From: Sulfobacillus thermotolerans
GTDB lineage: Bacteria > Bacillota > Sulfobacillia > Sulfobacillales > Sulfobacillaceae
Direction of reading: 5' to 3'
DNA: 64,000 nucleotides
NCBI GenBank assembly: GCA_002951815.1
Contig: CP019454.1
Coordinates: 1,674,001-1,738,000 of the forward strand
This document shows, piece after piece, positions 50,229 to 60,282 of this stretch (positions within the stretch are counted from its first letter, which is position 1; each line of letters opens with the position of its first letter). The notes under the pieces are model-generated. The model was not told the DNA's origin and made no database searches. It saw only the letters and a list, made by a program, of their open reading frames with translations. The position numbers were made by a program, and so were the translations under genes.

Positions 50229-51214
50229 GTGCTGTGATGGAAAACCAGCCGCATGAAGTCTTAATGGAAGTTCGTGATCTGACGAAATATTTTCCCATTA
50301 CGGGAGGATTGTTTTCGCGGGTGGTGGGCCATGTCAAAGCGGTGGATGGCGTTAGTTTTGATTTGCGTCGCGGTGAGACATTGGGGTTAGTGGGAGAATC
50401 CGGTTGTGGAAAAACGACCACTGGCCGGGCGGTATTGCGTCTTATTGAACCCACATCGGGCACAATAAAGTTTGAAGGGCAAGACATTACGCATTACAAC
50501 AAGCAGCAAATGCGGGCTTTGCGTCGGCAGATGCAAATTATCTTTCAAGATCCCTTTGGCTCCTTAAATCCGCGCATGTCGGTGGAACAAATCATTGAAG
50601 AACCGTTGGTGATTCACCACATGGGCAACCGCAAAGAACGCGAAGCGCGGGTGCGGGAATTGCTGGATGTGGTCGGATTGGCGTCTTATCATATGCGTCG
50701 GTATCCGCATGAGTTTTCTGGGGGCCAGCGTCAGCGTATTGGGATCGCCCGGGCATTGGCACTAAATCCTAAGCTGATTGTGGCGGACGAACCTGTATCG
50801 GCGTTGGATGTGTCCATTCAGTCTCAGATTCTCAACTTGTTGGAGGACTTGCAGGCGGAATTTGGGCTAACGTACCTGTTTATCGCCCATGGTTTGAACG
50901 TTATTCGGCATATTTCCGACCGGGTCGGTGTAATGTATTTAGGAGCTATGGCGGAAATTGCTAGTTCTGAAGATATCTACCGTAAACCGCTTCATCCCTA
51001 TACCGAGGCGTTGTTTTCTGCCATTCCCATTCCCAATCCCGATATCAAACGGGAGCGCATCATTTTACAAGGGGATGTGCCAAGCCCTGTGAATCCACCG
51101 TCTGGATGCCGGTTTCATACACGGTGCCCCATCGCGCAAGAAAAATGTCGCGTGGAGCGGCCGGTCCTTAAAGAATCGGAACCCGATCATTGGGTCGCTT
51201 GTCATTTTCGTTAA
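50225..51214 (+). CDS. Oligopeptide/dipeptide ABC transporter ATPase (OppF/DppF type)
   Basis: A 329-residue partner ATPase. [15 protein letters not shown] is Walker [16 protein letters not shown] the signature, [13 protein letters not shown] Walker B, and a Cys-rich C-terminal domain ends it ([14 protein letters not shown]). The switch reads [10 protein letters not shown], with Gly in place of the usual Asp of the HDL D-loop region. No permease or binding protein follows, so they must be elsewhere. Confidence 0.95.
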   Translation: MSAVMENQPHEVLMEVRDLTKYFPITGGLFSRVVGHVKAVDGVSFDLRRGETLGLVGESGCGKTTTGRAVLRLIEPTSGTIKFEGQDITHYNKQQMRALRRQMQIIFQDPFGSLNPRMSVEQIIEEPLVIHHMGNRKEREARVRELLDVVGLASYHMRRYPHEFSGGQRQRIGIARALALNPKLIVADEPVSALDVSIQSQILNLLEDLQAEFGLTYLFIAHGLNVIRHISDRVGVMYLGAMAEIASSEDIYRKPLHPYTEALFSAIPIPNPDIKRERIILQGDVPSPVNPPSGCRFHTRCPIAQEKCRVERPVLKESEPDHWVACHFR

Positions 51215-51228
51215 GGAAAAGCGTTACA

Positions 51229-51271
51229 AGCCCGGACGTCTTCTGATAAGGAAGAGGTCCGGGTTTCTTTA
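51229..51271 (+). terminator. Terminator after the oligopeptide ATPases
   Basis: Long stem CCCGGACGTCTTC with GAAGAGGTCCGGG (one mismatch), 7-base loop, then TTTCTTT. Confidence 0.88.
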
Positions 51272-51285
51272 TCGCGAGTCAAGAG

Positions 51286-51639
51286 CTAGTGGGATGTTGC
51301 GCGGCGAATGGCGATTAGCGTGACAACTTCCGGCGGTGCAGGGTGCGTTTGCCACCACGGCATATTGGCCGTCCATTGGCCCATTGCGGTTACCGTGTCT
51401 CCTACGCGTAATGCCGCGGGAAGCGCCACAGAAGGCACGACGCTTGAAGACGTTTGAGGATCTTCAAAGGTGACGGAGTCCACGGTAATTTCAATAAAGC
51501 CTGCATCGAAACTCTCGCCTAAGTGGGTGACGGGGCCGGTCCGAGTTAGGGTTAAAGATTCTGTTCGGCGTGGAAAAAAGTAAAAGAAGACGGCCACGCA
51601 CAATCCGGCGATAACGAAGGGCAACGCCCTTTGGCGCAT
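51286..51639 (-). CDS. Small membrane-anchored protein, unknown
   Basis: A 117-residue protein with one N-terminal membrane helix (residues about 5-22) and an outside domain of about 90 residues that looks all-beta (AGFIEITVDSVTFEDP, then ALRVGDTVTAMGQW, then EVVTLIAIRR). This recalls small OB-fold domains, but I cannot name it. ATG 51639 follows GGAG. It lies alone, reversed, between the ATPase terminator and gatC. Confidence 0.6.
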   Translation of the reverse strand: MRQRALPFVIAGLCVAVFFYFFPRRTESLTLTRTGPVTHLGESFDAGFIEITVDSVTFEDPQTSSSVVPSVALPAALRVGDTVTAMGQWTANMPWWQTHPAPPEVVTLIAIRRATSH

Positions 51640-51757
51640 CAAGATCGGCTCCTTTTTTTCTTTATAAGGTGCTCAAGTTATTCCTGCGGGGTACCTCATG
51701 GTCTTCATTATAACGCGGGGGTTGGGCGTGGAAAATCGCAACGGGGCCCGTCAAGCT

Positions 51758-51786
51758 TTTTACTCTCATTCCAAGCATGGTATACT
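51758..51786 (+). promoter_or_regulatory. Possible promoter of gatCAB
   Basis: -10 TATACT (51781-51786) with a weak TTTTAC -35 17 bases upstream; it is the only candidate in front of gatC. Confidence 0.4.
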
Positions 51787-51810
51787 TTGGAGGTTATGGA
51801 GGGATATGCT

Positions 51811-52110
51811 GTGGCTTTGTCGGAAATACAAGTCAAACATGTTGCACGCCTTGCGCGCTTGCGGGTAGAATCGGACGAGATTGCCCAAATAACCCAAGAT
51901 TTAGACCGGGTGTTGGAGTATGTGGCACAGTTGAGCCAATTGGATACGGACACTGTTGAGCCGACGATGCACGTTATGGGATTGGCTATGCCTTTGAGGG
52001 CCGATGAGGTCAAGCCATCTTTGCCAGTAGATGCTGCGTTAAAGAATGCGCCCGATCCCCGCGATCATATGTTTGGTGTACCGCGGATTATGGATGGAGG
52101 CGACGCCTAA
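51811..52110 (+). CDS. gatC: Asp-tRNA(Asn)/Glu-tRNA(Gln) amidotransferase subunit C
   Basis: A 99-residue belt subunit. VKHVARLARLRV at the N-terminus, LDTDTVEPTMHV in the middle and the C-terminal FGVPRIM are typical. GTG 51811 has GGAGGG 7 bases upstream. Its stop overlaps gatA (TAATG). Confidence 0.94.
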   Translation: MALSEIQVKHVARLARLRVESDEIAQITQDLDRVLEYVAQLSQLDTDTVEPTMHVMGLAMPLRADEVKPSLPVDAALKNAPDPRDHMFGVPRIMDGGDA

Positions 52111-53570
52111 TGCGGGCTTATGACATGACGGCTACGGAAATTTCCCAAAGGGTCCATCGCAAAGAAATGTCGGCCACTGAATGTGTCAGGGAAGTTGCCG
52201 ACCGCATTACGGCATTGGAACCCCTAGTAGGAGCTTTTTTGCATCTTGACGTGCAAGGAGCCCTGAACCAAGCGCGAGCAATTGATGCGCTCTCCGACGA
52301 CGAACGGCAACAGATGCCGCTGGCGGGAGTGCCGGTAGCGGTGAAAGACAATATGACCACAATGGACATGCCCACCACGGCAGCTTCGAAGATTTTAGAA
52401 GGATTTATGGCACCTTATAATGCCACTGTGGTTAACCGTTTGAAGGCGGCAGGCGCCATTATTGTGGGCAAGACCAATATGGATGAGTTTGCCATGGGGT
52501 CTTCCACAGAGCATTCCGCGTATCAACTGACCCATAATCCATGGGATTTAAGTCGCGTGCCCGGCGGTTCGAGTGGTGGTTCGGCCGCGGCTGTTGCGGC
52601 ACGGATGGTGCCTATCGCCTTGGGTTCGGATACGGGGGGCTCGATTCGCCAGCCGGCGAGTTACTGTGGCGTGACGGGGCTGAAACCGAGTTATGGGCGG
52701 GTGTCGCGATATGGGCTGATCGCCTATGCATCGAGCCTCGACCAGATCGGTCCTTTGGCCCGGAGTGTGGACGATGTCGCATTGCTCTACGATATTATTG
52801 CGGGATATGATCCGTTGGACGCCACCTCCATACGTGCGGAAACAGCGCGGGTATCAGAGGGTCCGGTGGATTGGAAGGGGCTTCGTGTGGGAGTTCCCAA
52901 AGAATATCTCTCGGCTGACCTTGGCGGCGTGGTGGCCCAACGCCTGCAAGACGTCATCACGCAATTGGAGGCCCAAGGGGCTTCTGTGCTCGAAGTATCG
53001 TTGCCGCATACGGCGTATGCGATTGCCACCTATTATTTGATCGCGCCCGCTGAGGCGTCGAGCAATCTTTCGCGCTTTGATGGGGTACGCTATGGCTACC
53101 GGGCATCAGGGGCCGATTTACTAGAGATGTATGAAAACACTCGAGCCCAGGGCTTTGGACCGGAAGTTAAGCGCCGCATTCTTTTAGGTACGCACGCGCT
53201 GTCTGCGGGATATTATGATGCCTATTATCTTAAAGCGCAGAAAGTCCGGACGTTGATTCGGCAAGACTTCGAGCAAGCTTTTGCCTTGGTGGACGTTATT
53301 CTCACGCCTACAACGCCAGACGTTGCCTTTCGCTTTGGCGAAAAGAGCAGCGATCCTTTGCAAATGTATTTATCAGACGTCTACACCGTAACCGCCAACT
53401 TGGCGGGAATTCCGGCCATATCTACTCCAGCGGGGTTGGCTGATGGACTGCCGGTGGGGATTCAGTGGTTGGGGCCGGTGATGGGAGAGGACCGCCTGTT
53501 GCAGGTTGCGCGCGGCTTTGAAGAGTTGTGGCCATCTTCAACGTGGCCAGGTTTAGGAGGCGAGGCATGA
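52110..53570 (+). CDS. gatA: Asp-tRNA(Asn)/Glu-tRNA(Gln) amidotransferase subunit A
   Basis: A 486-residue amidase that frees ammonia from glutamine. The Ser-Ser-Lys triad lies in VAVKDNM (Lys, about residue 75), [13 protein letters not shown] (Ser) and [12 protein letters not shown]. The overlap with gatB is ATGA. Having gatCAB suggests that Gln-tRNA, Asn-tRNA or both are made by transamidation. Confidence 0.97.
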   Translation: MRAYDMTATEISQRVHRKEMSATECVREVADRITALEPLVGAFLHLDVQGALNQARAIDALSDDERQQMPLAGVPVAVKDNMTTMDMPTTAASKILEGFMAPYNATVVNRLKAAGAIIVGKTNMDEFAMGSSTEHSAYQLTHNPWDLSRVPGGSSGGSAAAVAARMVPIALGSDTGGSIRQPASYCGVTGLKPSYGRVSRYGLIAYASSLDQIGPLARSVDDVALLYDIIAGYDPLDATSIRAETARVSEGPVDWKGLRVGVPKEYLSADLGGVVAQRLQDVITQLEAQGASVLEVSLPHTAYAIATYYLIAPAEASSNLSRFDGVRYGYRASGADLLEMYENTRAQGFGPEVKRRILLGTHALSAGYYDAYYLKAQKVRTLIRQDFEQAFALVDVILTPTTPDVAFRFGEKSSDPLQMYLSDVYTVTANLAGIPAISTPAGLADGLPVGIQWLGPVMGEDRLLQVARGFEELWPSSTWPGLGGEA

Positions 53571-55036
53571 ATAGCGGGTATGATGTGATTATTGGACTGG
53601 AAGTACATGTCGAGCTGAAAACCCAGTCTAAGCTATTTTGTTCTTGTTCGGCGTCTTTTGGGGCCGAACCCAATACCCATACCTGTCCGGTATGCTTAGG
53701 GATGCCTGGGGTCTTGCCGGTGCTCAACGAAGAGGCGGTAGCCTACGCCGTTAAGGCCGCTCTGGCTTTACGGTGTACGGTGCATCCCTTTTCAAAATTT
53801 GACCGCAAGCAGTACTTCTATCCTGACCTTCCTAAAGCCTACCAAATTTCGCAATATGATCAACCTTTAGCGGAGTATGGTGCTGTGCCTATTATTGTGG
53901 ATGGGCATGTGGTGAAAGAGGTGACGGTACGCCGTATTCACATGGAAGAAGACGCGGGGAAGCTCAACCATTTGGGAATACGTCTGGGGGATGCCAAGGG
54001 GTCGTTGGTGGACCTTAATCGTGCGGGCGTGCCCTTAATTGAAATTGTGTCGGAACCGGATATGCGCTCGGCTGATGAAGCGCGGTTATACTTAACGGAG
54101 CTGCGCAACGTGCTAAGTTATCTCGACATCTCCGATTTGCGGATGGAGGAGGGCTCCATGCGCTGTGATGCGAATGTCTCACTGCGCCCACATGATTACG
54201 TCGGTTCGCTGGAAGACTTGCCGCGGGTAGAAATTAAAAACGTCAATTCGATTCGCAATGTGCAAAGAGGCATTGAATATGAGGTGGCCAGGCAAGCCGA
54301 ATTGCTCGCGCGAGGCGAACGGATTGTGAAAGAAACGCGGGGATTTGACGATCAAAATGGTCGCACATACAGTCAGCGCAGTAAAGAGGAAGCGAACGAC
54401 TACCGGTACTTTCCCGAGCCCGATCTGCCGCCTTTAGTATTGACCCAAGAGGCGATTGAGCGGGTGGCCCGCAGCTTGCCGCCGGCACCGACTGTGTTGC
54501 GCGAGGAGTTACAGCAAGCCGGGGTGACGGCCAAAGAGGCAGAAATCATTGTGGGGGACCGCGCCCTTTGGGAATATTGGCGGGAAGCCACTACGCATTA
54601 TGAGGACAAACGCCAAGTTACGAACTGGATTTTGTCCGATTTGTCTCGTCTTCTCAACGCCCATGGTGATACCTGGTTGACGCCTCGCGTCACGCCGGCG
54701 GCATTGGCGGATTTGTTACGGTTGATTGCGAACGGCACCTTATCGGGACGTATGGCTAAAGAGGTTTTGGACCGGATGTATGAAAGTGGTGCAACGGCTG
54801 CACAGACCGTTGAAGCCATGGGTGTGAGTCAAATTACGGACCATGGCGCCATCCAAGCGGTTGTGCAGCAAGTAGTGGCGGACAACCCTCATGTTGTTCA
54901 AGATTATCTCAATGGCAAGGAAAAGGCGCTAGGATTTTTGGTTGGACAAGTCATGAAGCAAACCAAAGGTCAAGCCAAACCAGACATGGTCAATGCGATT
55001 CTTAAAGGCGTGATAGCAGACTATGCAAAAACCTAA
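53567..55036 (+). CDS. gatB: Asp-tRNA(Asn)/Glu-tRNA(Gln) amidotransferase subunit B
   Basis: A 489-residue kinase/tRNA-binding subunit. IGLEVHVELKTQSKLFC opens it, PDLPKAYQISQYDQP and RMEEGSMRCDANVS are the core motifs, and a YqeY-type helical domain ends it. Overlaps the next gene by 14 bp. Confidence 0.97.
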   Translation: MNSGYDVIIGLEVHVELKTQSKLFCSCSASFGAEPNTHTCPVCLGMPGVLPVLNEEAVAYAVKAALALRCTVHPFSKFDRKQYFYPDLPKAYQISQYDQPLAEYGAVPIIVDGHVVKEVTVRRIHMEEDAGKLNHLGIRLGDAKGSLVDLNRAGVPLIEIVSEPDMRSADEARLYLTELRNVLSYLDISDLRMEEGSMRCDANVSLRPHDYVGSLEDLPRVEIKNVNSIRNVQRGIEYEVARQAELLARGERIVKETRGFDDQNGRTYSQRSKEEANDYRYFPEPDLPPLVLTQEAIERVARSLPPAPTVLREELQQAGVTAKEAEIIVGDRALWEYWREATTHYEDKRQVTNWILSDLSRLLNAHGDTWLTPRVTPAALADLLRLIANGTLSGRMAKEVLDRMYESGATAAQTVEAMGVSQITDHGAIQAVVQQVVADNPHVVQDYLNGKEKALGFLVGQVMKQTKGQAKPDMVNAILKGVIADYAKT

Positions 55037-55928
55037 GCGGTTGCGCGATGGGGCTCATATCCGCGTTGTAGCGCCAGCTTCTATCTGCAACCAAGCCGCC
55101 GTGGAGCGCACGGCAGCTTGGTTGCAGCAGCGGGGATACCGGGTATCGATGGGAAGTCATGTCTATGATGTGGACCGGATTTTCGCTGGGCGCGACGTAG
55201 ACCGTGCGCAAGATATCGTGGATGCCGTGAATGATCCATCTGTTGATGCTATCTTTGCCGCCCGTGGGGGCTATGGCAGCGCACGGGTTTTGCCTTATTT
55301 GGCTAGGTACGATTGGCGGGATATTAAGCCCAAAATATTTCTAGGCTATAGCGATATGACGGCCCTCCATAGTTTCTGGCAAACGGTGTGCGGCTGGGTG
55401 ACGTTTCATGGGCCCATGATGGAAAGCGATTGGACCGGAATAAATGGCGAGACGGCTTTAGCGGTGTTGCGAGGGGATATGACGGCTTTGGGGCCGGTCC
55501 CCTTAGAACCGCTTTTGCCGTCTGTGCTAGAGCTGCCGCAGGCTTGTTGGCAAGGCGGCAATCTCGCGGTGTTGACATCGCTTATTGGCACGCCGTATTT
55601 TCCGTCATTGCAAGGGAGTGTGTGCTACTTAGAGGAAGTACAAGAAGCTCCTTATCGGGTGGACCGTATGCTTCAACAATTGTACCAATCGGGCAGTCTT
55701 GAAGGCGCGGTGGGGCTTGTGTTTGGCGAAGCGACGCGCTGCGATTCACAAGATGAACGAGGGTATCAGGTGCGTGAGGTGGTGCAAGACTTCGCCCTTC
55801 AACATCAAATTCCGGCGTGGTGGGGATTTTGGGCAGGACACGGGCCAACCAATTTAACCGTGCCATTGGGTATTGAGTTGCGCCATGAGGGATCGAGCAT
55901 GGTTTTTGAGGAGGCAGCGGTGCAATGA
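55023..55928 (+). CDS. LD-carboxypeptidase family protein (peptidase S66)
   Basis: A 301-residue serine peptidase of the LdcA/MccF family that trims the terminal D-Ala of murein tetrapeptides or inactivates microcin-like compounds. IRVVAPAS at the N-terminus, FAARGGYGSARVLPYL, the nucleophile Ser in FLGYSDMTALH (about residue 110) and FHGPM are signatures. ATG 55023 lies within gatB, and its stop overlaps rlmD as ATGA. Confidence 0.9.
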   Translation: MQKPKRLRDGAHIRVVAPASICNQAAVERTAAWLQQRGYRVSMGSHVYDVDRIFAGRDVDRAQDIVDAVNDPSVDAIFAARGGYGSARVLPYLARYDWRDIKPKIFLGYSDMTALHSFWQTVCGWVTFHGPMMESDWTGINGETALAVLRGDMTALGPVPLEPLLPSVLELPQACWQGGNLAVLTSLIGTPYFPSLQGSVCYLEEVQEAPYRVDRMLQQLYQSGSLEGAVGLVFGEATRCDSQDERGYQVREVVQDFALQHQIPAWWGFWAGHGPTNLTVPLGIELRHEGSSMVFEEAAVQ

Positions 55929-57277
55929 GCGCCCGTTTAGAGGAGTCATACACCGTGCGCATTGAGCGGATGGGGCAGTCTGGCCAGGGTGTAGCCTATT
56001 TGCCTGATGGGCGCATCTTTTTTGTTGACGATGCCTTGCCCGGAGAATTGGTGCGCGCGCAGGTGACCCAGGTGAAGCCGCGGTATGCGAAAGGACGGAT
56101 CGAGACCATTCTCGAGCCCAGCTCGAGCCGGATCACACCAGTTTGCTCCTACGCTGAGCAATGTGGGGGCTGCAGTTTTCAACATTGGGATTACCGTGCG
56201 GAAACGGAATACAAACAAGAGTGGGTGCGGCAGGCTCTCAAACGGATTGCCAAAATTCCGGAACCCCCTCTTTTCCCCATTGTTCCAGCGACTGGGCCGG
56301 ATCATTACCGCAATAAGGGGCAGTTTCCTTGGGGCCAGCAAGGGCAGCAGCTCAGTTTGGGTCTTTATGCACGGGGCAGTCATCAATTAGTGGAGTTGGC
56401 ATCGTGTCTTATTCAAGATGAGGGCATTAATCGGGTGCTGCGTCGTGCCCCGGAACTGGCCCGTCCCTATCACTTCACCGCGTATCAAGAGACAACAGGA
56501 CAGGGCTTGTTGCGGCATTTGTTGATTCGCTCGGCGCGTGCGACCAAGGACTTGCTTGTATTAATTGTAGCGACCGCTTTTGATCCCAATCTTTCCGCGT
56601 ATGCTAGGGATTTGATGGCGGATAACCCGCATATTAAGGGAGTGGGGCTCAACATCAATACGGAACGCACCAATCGTATATTGGGCCCCTCCACCCGGTT
56701 ATTGCACGGGCAAAGTACGATCATTGATCAGATATTGGGGCTGTCTTTCCATGTCTCCTTTGAATCATTTTTCCAAGTCAATCCCGAACAAGTTGAGCGG
56801 TTGTACCGCTTAGCGCTCGACAATATTCCCGAAAGCACGGGGGTGTTATGGGACCTATATGCGGGCGTCGGGACGTTGGCGTCTTTGGCTAGTGCACGGG
56901 CCCAAAAGGTTTACGCGATTGAACTGAATTCGGCGGCGGCTTCGGATGGACGGAAAAACTTTGCGCTCAATGGCCTGCACAATATACAAATGATAACAGG
57001 ACGCGTTGAGGATGTCATTGATGAGAACGTTTTACGAAAGCCAGATGTCGTGCTGATGGATCCCCCGCGCAAAGGCGTCGATAGCCATGTGCTGAGTCGT
57101 TTAAAGCGATTACATCCTTCGCGCATTGTCTACATCAGCTGCAATCCGGATACCCTGGCGCGAGATGTGCAGCTCTTGTCGCCAGAATATCGGTTGACAG
57201 CGGTGACCCCTGTGGACATGTTTCCGCGGACGGACCATGTTGAAGCCGTGGCAGTGCTCGATACGGCCCAGGTCTAA
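55925..57277 (+). CDS. rlmD: 23S rRNA (uracil-C5)-methyltransferase, RlmD/RumA type
   Basis: A 450-residue m5U methyltransferase. An N-terminal TRAM domain (residues about 8-65), then CSYAEQCGGC with a later Cys in LASCLIQDE give the [4Fe-4S] site; LWDLYAGVGTL is the SAM site and YISCNPDTLARD holds the catalytic Cys. Bacillus has two similar enzymes (RlmCD-type), so the exact target uracil is uncertain. Confidence 0.93.
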   Translation: MSARLEESYTVRIERMGQSGQGVAYLPDGRIFFVDDALPGELVRAQVTQVKPRYAKGRIETILEPSSSRITPVCSYAEQCGGCSFQHWDYRAETEYKQEWVRQALKRIAKIPEPPLFPIVPATGPDHYRNKGQFPWGQQGQQLSLGLYARGSHQLVELASCLIQDEGINRVLRRAPELARPYHFTAYQETTGQGLLRHLLIRSARATKDLLVLIVATAFDPNLSAYARDLMADNPHIKGVGLNINTERTNRILGPSTRLLHGQSTIIDQILGLSFHVSFESFFQVNPEQVERLYRLALDNIPESTGVLWDLYAGVGTLASLASARAQKVYAIELNSAAASDGRKNFALNGLHNIQMITGRVEDVIDENVLRKPDVVLMDPPRKGVDSHVLSRLKRLHPSRIVYISCNPDTLARDVQLLSPEYRLTAVTPVDMFPRTDHVEAVAVLDTAQV

Positions 57278-57285
57278 TCATCCAG

Positions 57286-57304
57286 GGCGTTGTCCAAGAA
57301 CGCC
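57286..57304 (+). terminator. Small hairpin after rlmD
   Basis: GGCGTT pairs with AACGCC around a 7-base loop; no T-run follows. Confidence 0.35.
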
Positions 57305-57442
57305 GTGGAACTCCACCGATAATCCATGGATCATGTGATATTATTAGCCGAGAATCGGACGACATTTGTTGCGATATGCGGGTTCCGCCATTATCTGGGC
57401 AAAGGAGGGACGGGGCTCGGTTATTTGTTTGCCCCAAGGAGA

Positions 57443-58216
57443 ATGAACCAGTCCTTGTTTATTAACCAGAGGCTCACGCGCTCGTCGTTGAATAAAGTGC
57501 CGGCTATTACCGCGTATTTTTGGGTCTTAAAATTGTTAACGACGGCGATGGGGGAAGCGACATCCGATTATCTTGTCCATCACCTGAATCCCTATTTGGC
57601 GGTTGGATTGGGGTTCATGGGGTTTGTAGTCGCGTTTGTGTGGCAATGGCAGGCGCCACGTTATATCGCCCCGATTTACTGGTTTTTGGTTCTGATGGTG
57701 GCGATTTTTGGGACGATGGTCGCGGATTCAGTGCATGTGGCTTTAGGCGTGCCCTATTATCTGTCGAGTTCGGTCTTTGCGGTCGTTTTAGCCGTGGTGT
57801 TCAGAACTTGGTATAAGACAGAGAAAACGGTGTCGATTCACCGTATCAATACAAAACGACGCGAGTTGTTTTATTGGGCCGCGGTGTTGGCGACTTTTGC
57901 CATGGGGACCGCTACAGGGGACATGACGGCCACCACGCTGCATCTGGGTTATTTGCCTTCGGGATTATTATTTTTGGCGTTATTCGGTTTAACGGGTGTG
58001 GCGTACGTGTTAGGTTTCAACACAATATGGGTTTTTTGGGTTGCCTATGTGCTGACCAGACCCTTAGGGGCGTCGTTTGCGGATTGGACAGCCAAACCGC
58101 CAAGTATGACGGGATTGGGATATGGAGATGGTGTGGTCAGTGCTGTTCTTGGGATCGCCCTTATTGTGGGGGTAGGATATTTAGCCATCACTCAACGTGA
58201 CGTGCAACAAGATTAG
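57443..58216 (+). CDS. DUF347 / COG4705 membrane protein
   Basis: About 257 residues with roughly eight membrane helices in two repeats. The repeats carry LLTTAMGEATSDYL and FAMGTATGDMTATTLHLGYLPSG, which are the DUF347 signature, and VLTRPLGASFADW lies near the end. The function is not settled in the family. The start is uncertain: ATG 57443 has an AAGGAG too close to it. Its stop overlaps the stop of the convergent permease by three bases. Confidence 0.8.
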   Translation: MNQSLFINQRLTRSSLNKVPAITAYFWVLKLLTTAMGEATSDYLVHHLNPYLAVGLGFMGFVVAFVWQWQAPRYIAPIYWFLVLMVAIFGTMVADSVHVALGVPYYLSSSVFAVVLAVVFRTWYKTEKTVSIHRINTKRRELFYWAAVLATFAMGTATGDMTATTLHLGYLPSGLLFLALFGLTGVAYVLGFNTIWVFWVAYVLTRPLGASFADWTAKPPSMTGLGYGDGVVSAVLGIALIVGVGYLAITQRDVQQD

Positions 58217-59640
58217 GGTTCGTTGTGGAGTGCGGAAAGAATACGCGGGCGGAGCCACAGCCAGACAATCCACGCGACAACGATGCCCCCAAATCCCACG
58301 ATGGCGCCCATCGCTTCGCCCGTAGCGAGCGGAGAGGTTGCGAGGGCGATGAAGACGATGAGGATGACAAAGTAGGTGGTATAAGGAAAGCCCCACAGTT
58401 TATATGTGAGCCTATCCGGATGGTGTTTTTGCAAGTAGGGTCGATAGTGTAATTGGGTCAACAAAACCATGAACCAAATGAACATGGCTTGAAATCCCGT
58501 TGCGGTGACGAGATAGGCATAGGCTTTTTGGGGCAGCACATAGGCTAGAATAATGGTGAGTGCTAAAAGGCCAGCACTCATCCAAATCGCATTGGCCGGA
58601 ATACCTTTGGCGTTGAGACGTCCTAGAACCCCTGGGGCTTGGTGGGCGTGTGATAAGCCATAAAGGACACGGACATTCGAATAGAGTGCGGCATTCATTG
58701 TGGACAGCACGGCAAATAAGAGGACAAAATTCATGACGAATCCCCCATAGGGAACATGTGTAGCGCGGATGGCGAGAACAAAGGGCGAGATTTGGGAGGA
58801 CATTTTATCCCACGGTACTAAATTCAAGATTAGGAACATCGAGCCCATATACATCAAGACGATTAAGGCTACGGTCCACCGTACCGCGCGGGCAATGGTG
58901 GTCGTAGGATTTTTTGTTTCCGCCGCGGCTAATCCGATGACACCGGTTCCGGCGTAGGCGAAGAGCACGAGCAATAGGGCGGGACTGGCATGAAGCCAGC
59001 CATTCGGGATCCAACCTCCATGATGAAGTAACGAACGGAATCCATGCGGTGCAACCAAGGGTGGCGTCATAGGTAAGACATGCGTGACGGATAAGACGCC
59101 AATGATTAAAAACGATAAGACTGCCGTCGATTTAATCCCTGCCATGACGTTTTCAACCGTACCGAAGCCGCGAACACTGACGAAATTAACAGCAATAATG
59201 AAAATGGAATAGGCTAAGGACCAAGTCCATAACGGAATACTTGGGAACCATAGCCGGGAAAACAAACTGGCTGCTGTCACCTCACTAGACATGGTGAGCA
59301 CACTTGAGAACCAGAAGATCCATCCCGCAACAAATGTCCATCCGGGACCCAAAACGAGTTTGGTGTAATTTAAAAAAGATCCGGGAGTGGGAGATGCGAT
59401 CGACATCTCTGCTAAAGCCGAAATTTCAAGATACATTGCTACGGCGGCAACGGCAAAGAATACTAAAATAACGGGACCGGCCATGCGCATTGCTAAGCCA
59501 CTGGCCATAAAAAGACCAGACCCCATAATGCCACCAATGGTCAATAAGGTGAGAGTCGGAGCCCTGAGACTTTTTTGAAAGGCGTGGGTGTGCTTTGCCT
59601 TTTTAAGACGTGCGCCAAATTTGCCCGATTTAATACTCAA
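58213..59640 (-). CDS. Amino acid permease (APC superfamily)
   Basis: A 475-residue transporter with 12 membrane helices. The N-terminus after a short cytosolic part reads LTLLTIGGIMGSGLFMASG, the APC unwound-helix motif; PGSFLNYTKLVLGP and FAYAGTGVIGLAAAETKNP are typical of the AAT family. TTG 59640 follows a GAGGAGG by 8 bases, so I prefer it to the upstream frame start at 59676. The amino acid carried is unknown. Confidence 0.9.
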   Translation of the reverse strand: MSIKSGKFGARLKKAKHTHAFQKSLRAPTLTLLTIGGIMGSGLFMASGLAMRMAGPVILVFFAVAAVAMYLEISALAEMSIASPTPGSFLNYTKLVLGPGWTFVAGWIFWFSSVLTMSSEVTAASLFSRLWFPSIPLWTWSLAYSIFIIAVNFVSVRGFGTVENVMAGIKSTAVLSFLIIGVLSVTHVLPMTPPLVAPHGFRSLLHHGGWIPNGWLHASPALLLVLFAYAGTGVIGLAAAETKNPTTTIARAVRWTVALIVLMYMGSMFLILNLVPWDKMSSQISPFVLAIRATHVPYGGFVMNFVLLFAVLSTMNAALYSNVRVLYGLSHAHQAPGVLGRLNAKGIPANAIWMSAGLLALTIILAYVLPQKAYAYLVTATGFQAMFIWFMVLLTQLHYRPYLQKHHPDRLTYKLWGFPYTTYFVILIVFIALATSPLATGEAMGAIVGFGGIVVAWIVWLWLRPRILSALHNEP

Positions 59641-59727
59641 ATAATTGGCCTCCTCATCCCGTGTTGATGGTAGCATGTATTGTTGTTGACAGGCCTATAC
59701 CTGAAAAGAGAGGACGACCTTACGCTA

Positions 59728-60207
59728 ATGGATACAGAACGACGCACCCCAGCGTTTTCGCGGACGGAAATGACGGAGTTAGTGTTGCCCGGAGACTCAA
59801 ACCAGCTGGGCAATATATTGGGCGGACGAATGATGCATTGGATCGACTTGGCGGCGGCCATTGCTGCTGGGCGCCATGCTGGACGGGTGGCTGTGACAGC
59901 CTCTATGGACTCGTTAGAATTTCTCCACCCGGTAAAGGTAGGACAAGTGGTTCGGTTGGTAGCCCAAGTGAATTGGGTGGGACATACGTCGATGGAAATC
60001 GGGGTTGATGTGTTTCGGGAAGACCTCAATCTGGGTGATGTGAAAAAAACGAGTACCGCGTATCTAACCTTTGTGGCGTTGGATGAAGAGGGGAAGCCAG
60101 TGCCTGTGCCACCCTTGATTTGTGAAACGGAGGAAGAGCAGGCACGATTTCATGAGGCCGAAGAGCGCCGTAAGGAACGCCTTAAGCACCGGCATCACCG
60201 CGATTAG
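59728..60207 (+). CDS. Acyl-CoA thioesterase (hotdog fold, YciA/BACH type)
   Basis: A 159-residue thioesterase. LPGDSNQLGNILGGRMMHWIDLAAA is the hotdog signature with the catalytic Asn/Asp pair, and SLEFLHPVKVGQVV follows. The tail is very basic and charged. ATG 59728 is preferred to the frame from 59680. It is divergent from the permease. Confidence 0.9.
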   Translation: MDTERRTPAFSRTEMTELVLPGDSNQLGNILGGRMMHWIDLAAAIAAGRHAGRVAVTASMDSLEFLHPVKVGQVVRLVAQVNWVGHTSMEIGVDVFREDLNLGDVKKTSTAYLTFVALDEEGKPVPVPPLICETEEEQARFHEAEERRKERLKHRHHRD

Positions 60208-60250
60208 TGCAACAAGCCCAGAACCAAGCGGCGAACGTCGCGTCACGGGT

Positions 60251-60282
60251 AAAAAGGACATCACGAAGATGATGTCCTTTTT
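60251..60282 (+). terminator. Strong terminator after the thioesterase
   Basis: Perfect 13-bp stem AAAAAGGACATCA with TGATGTCCTTTTT and a 6-base loop; A- and T-runs allow action in both directions. Confidence 0.9.
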
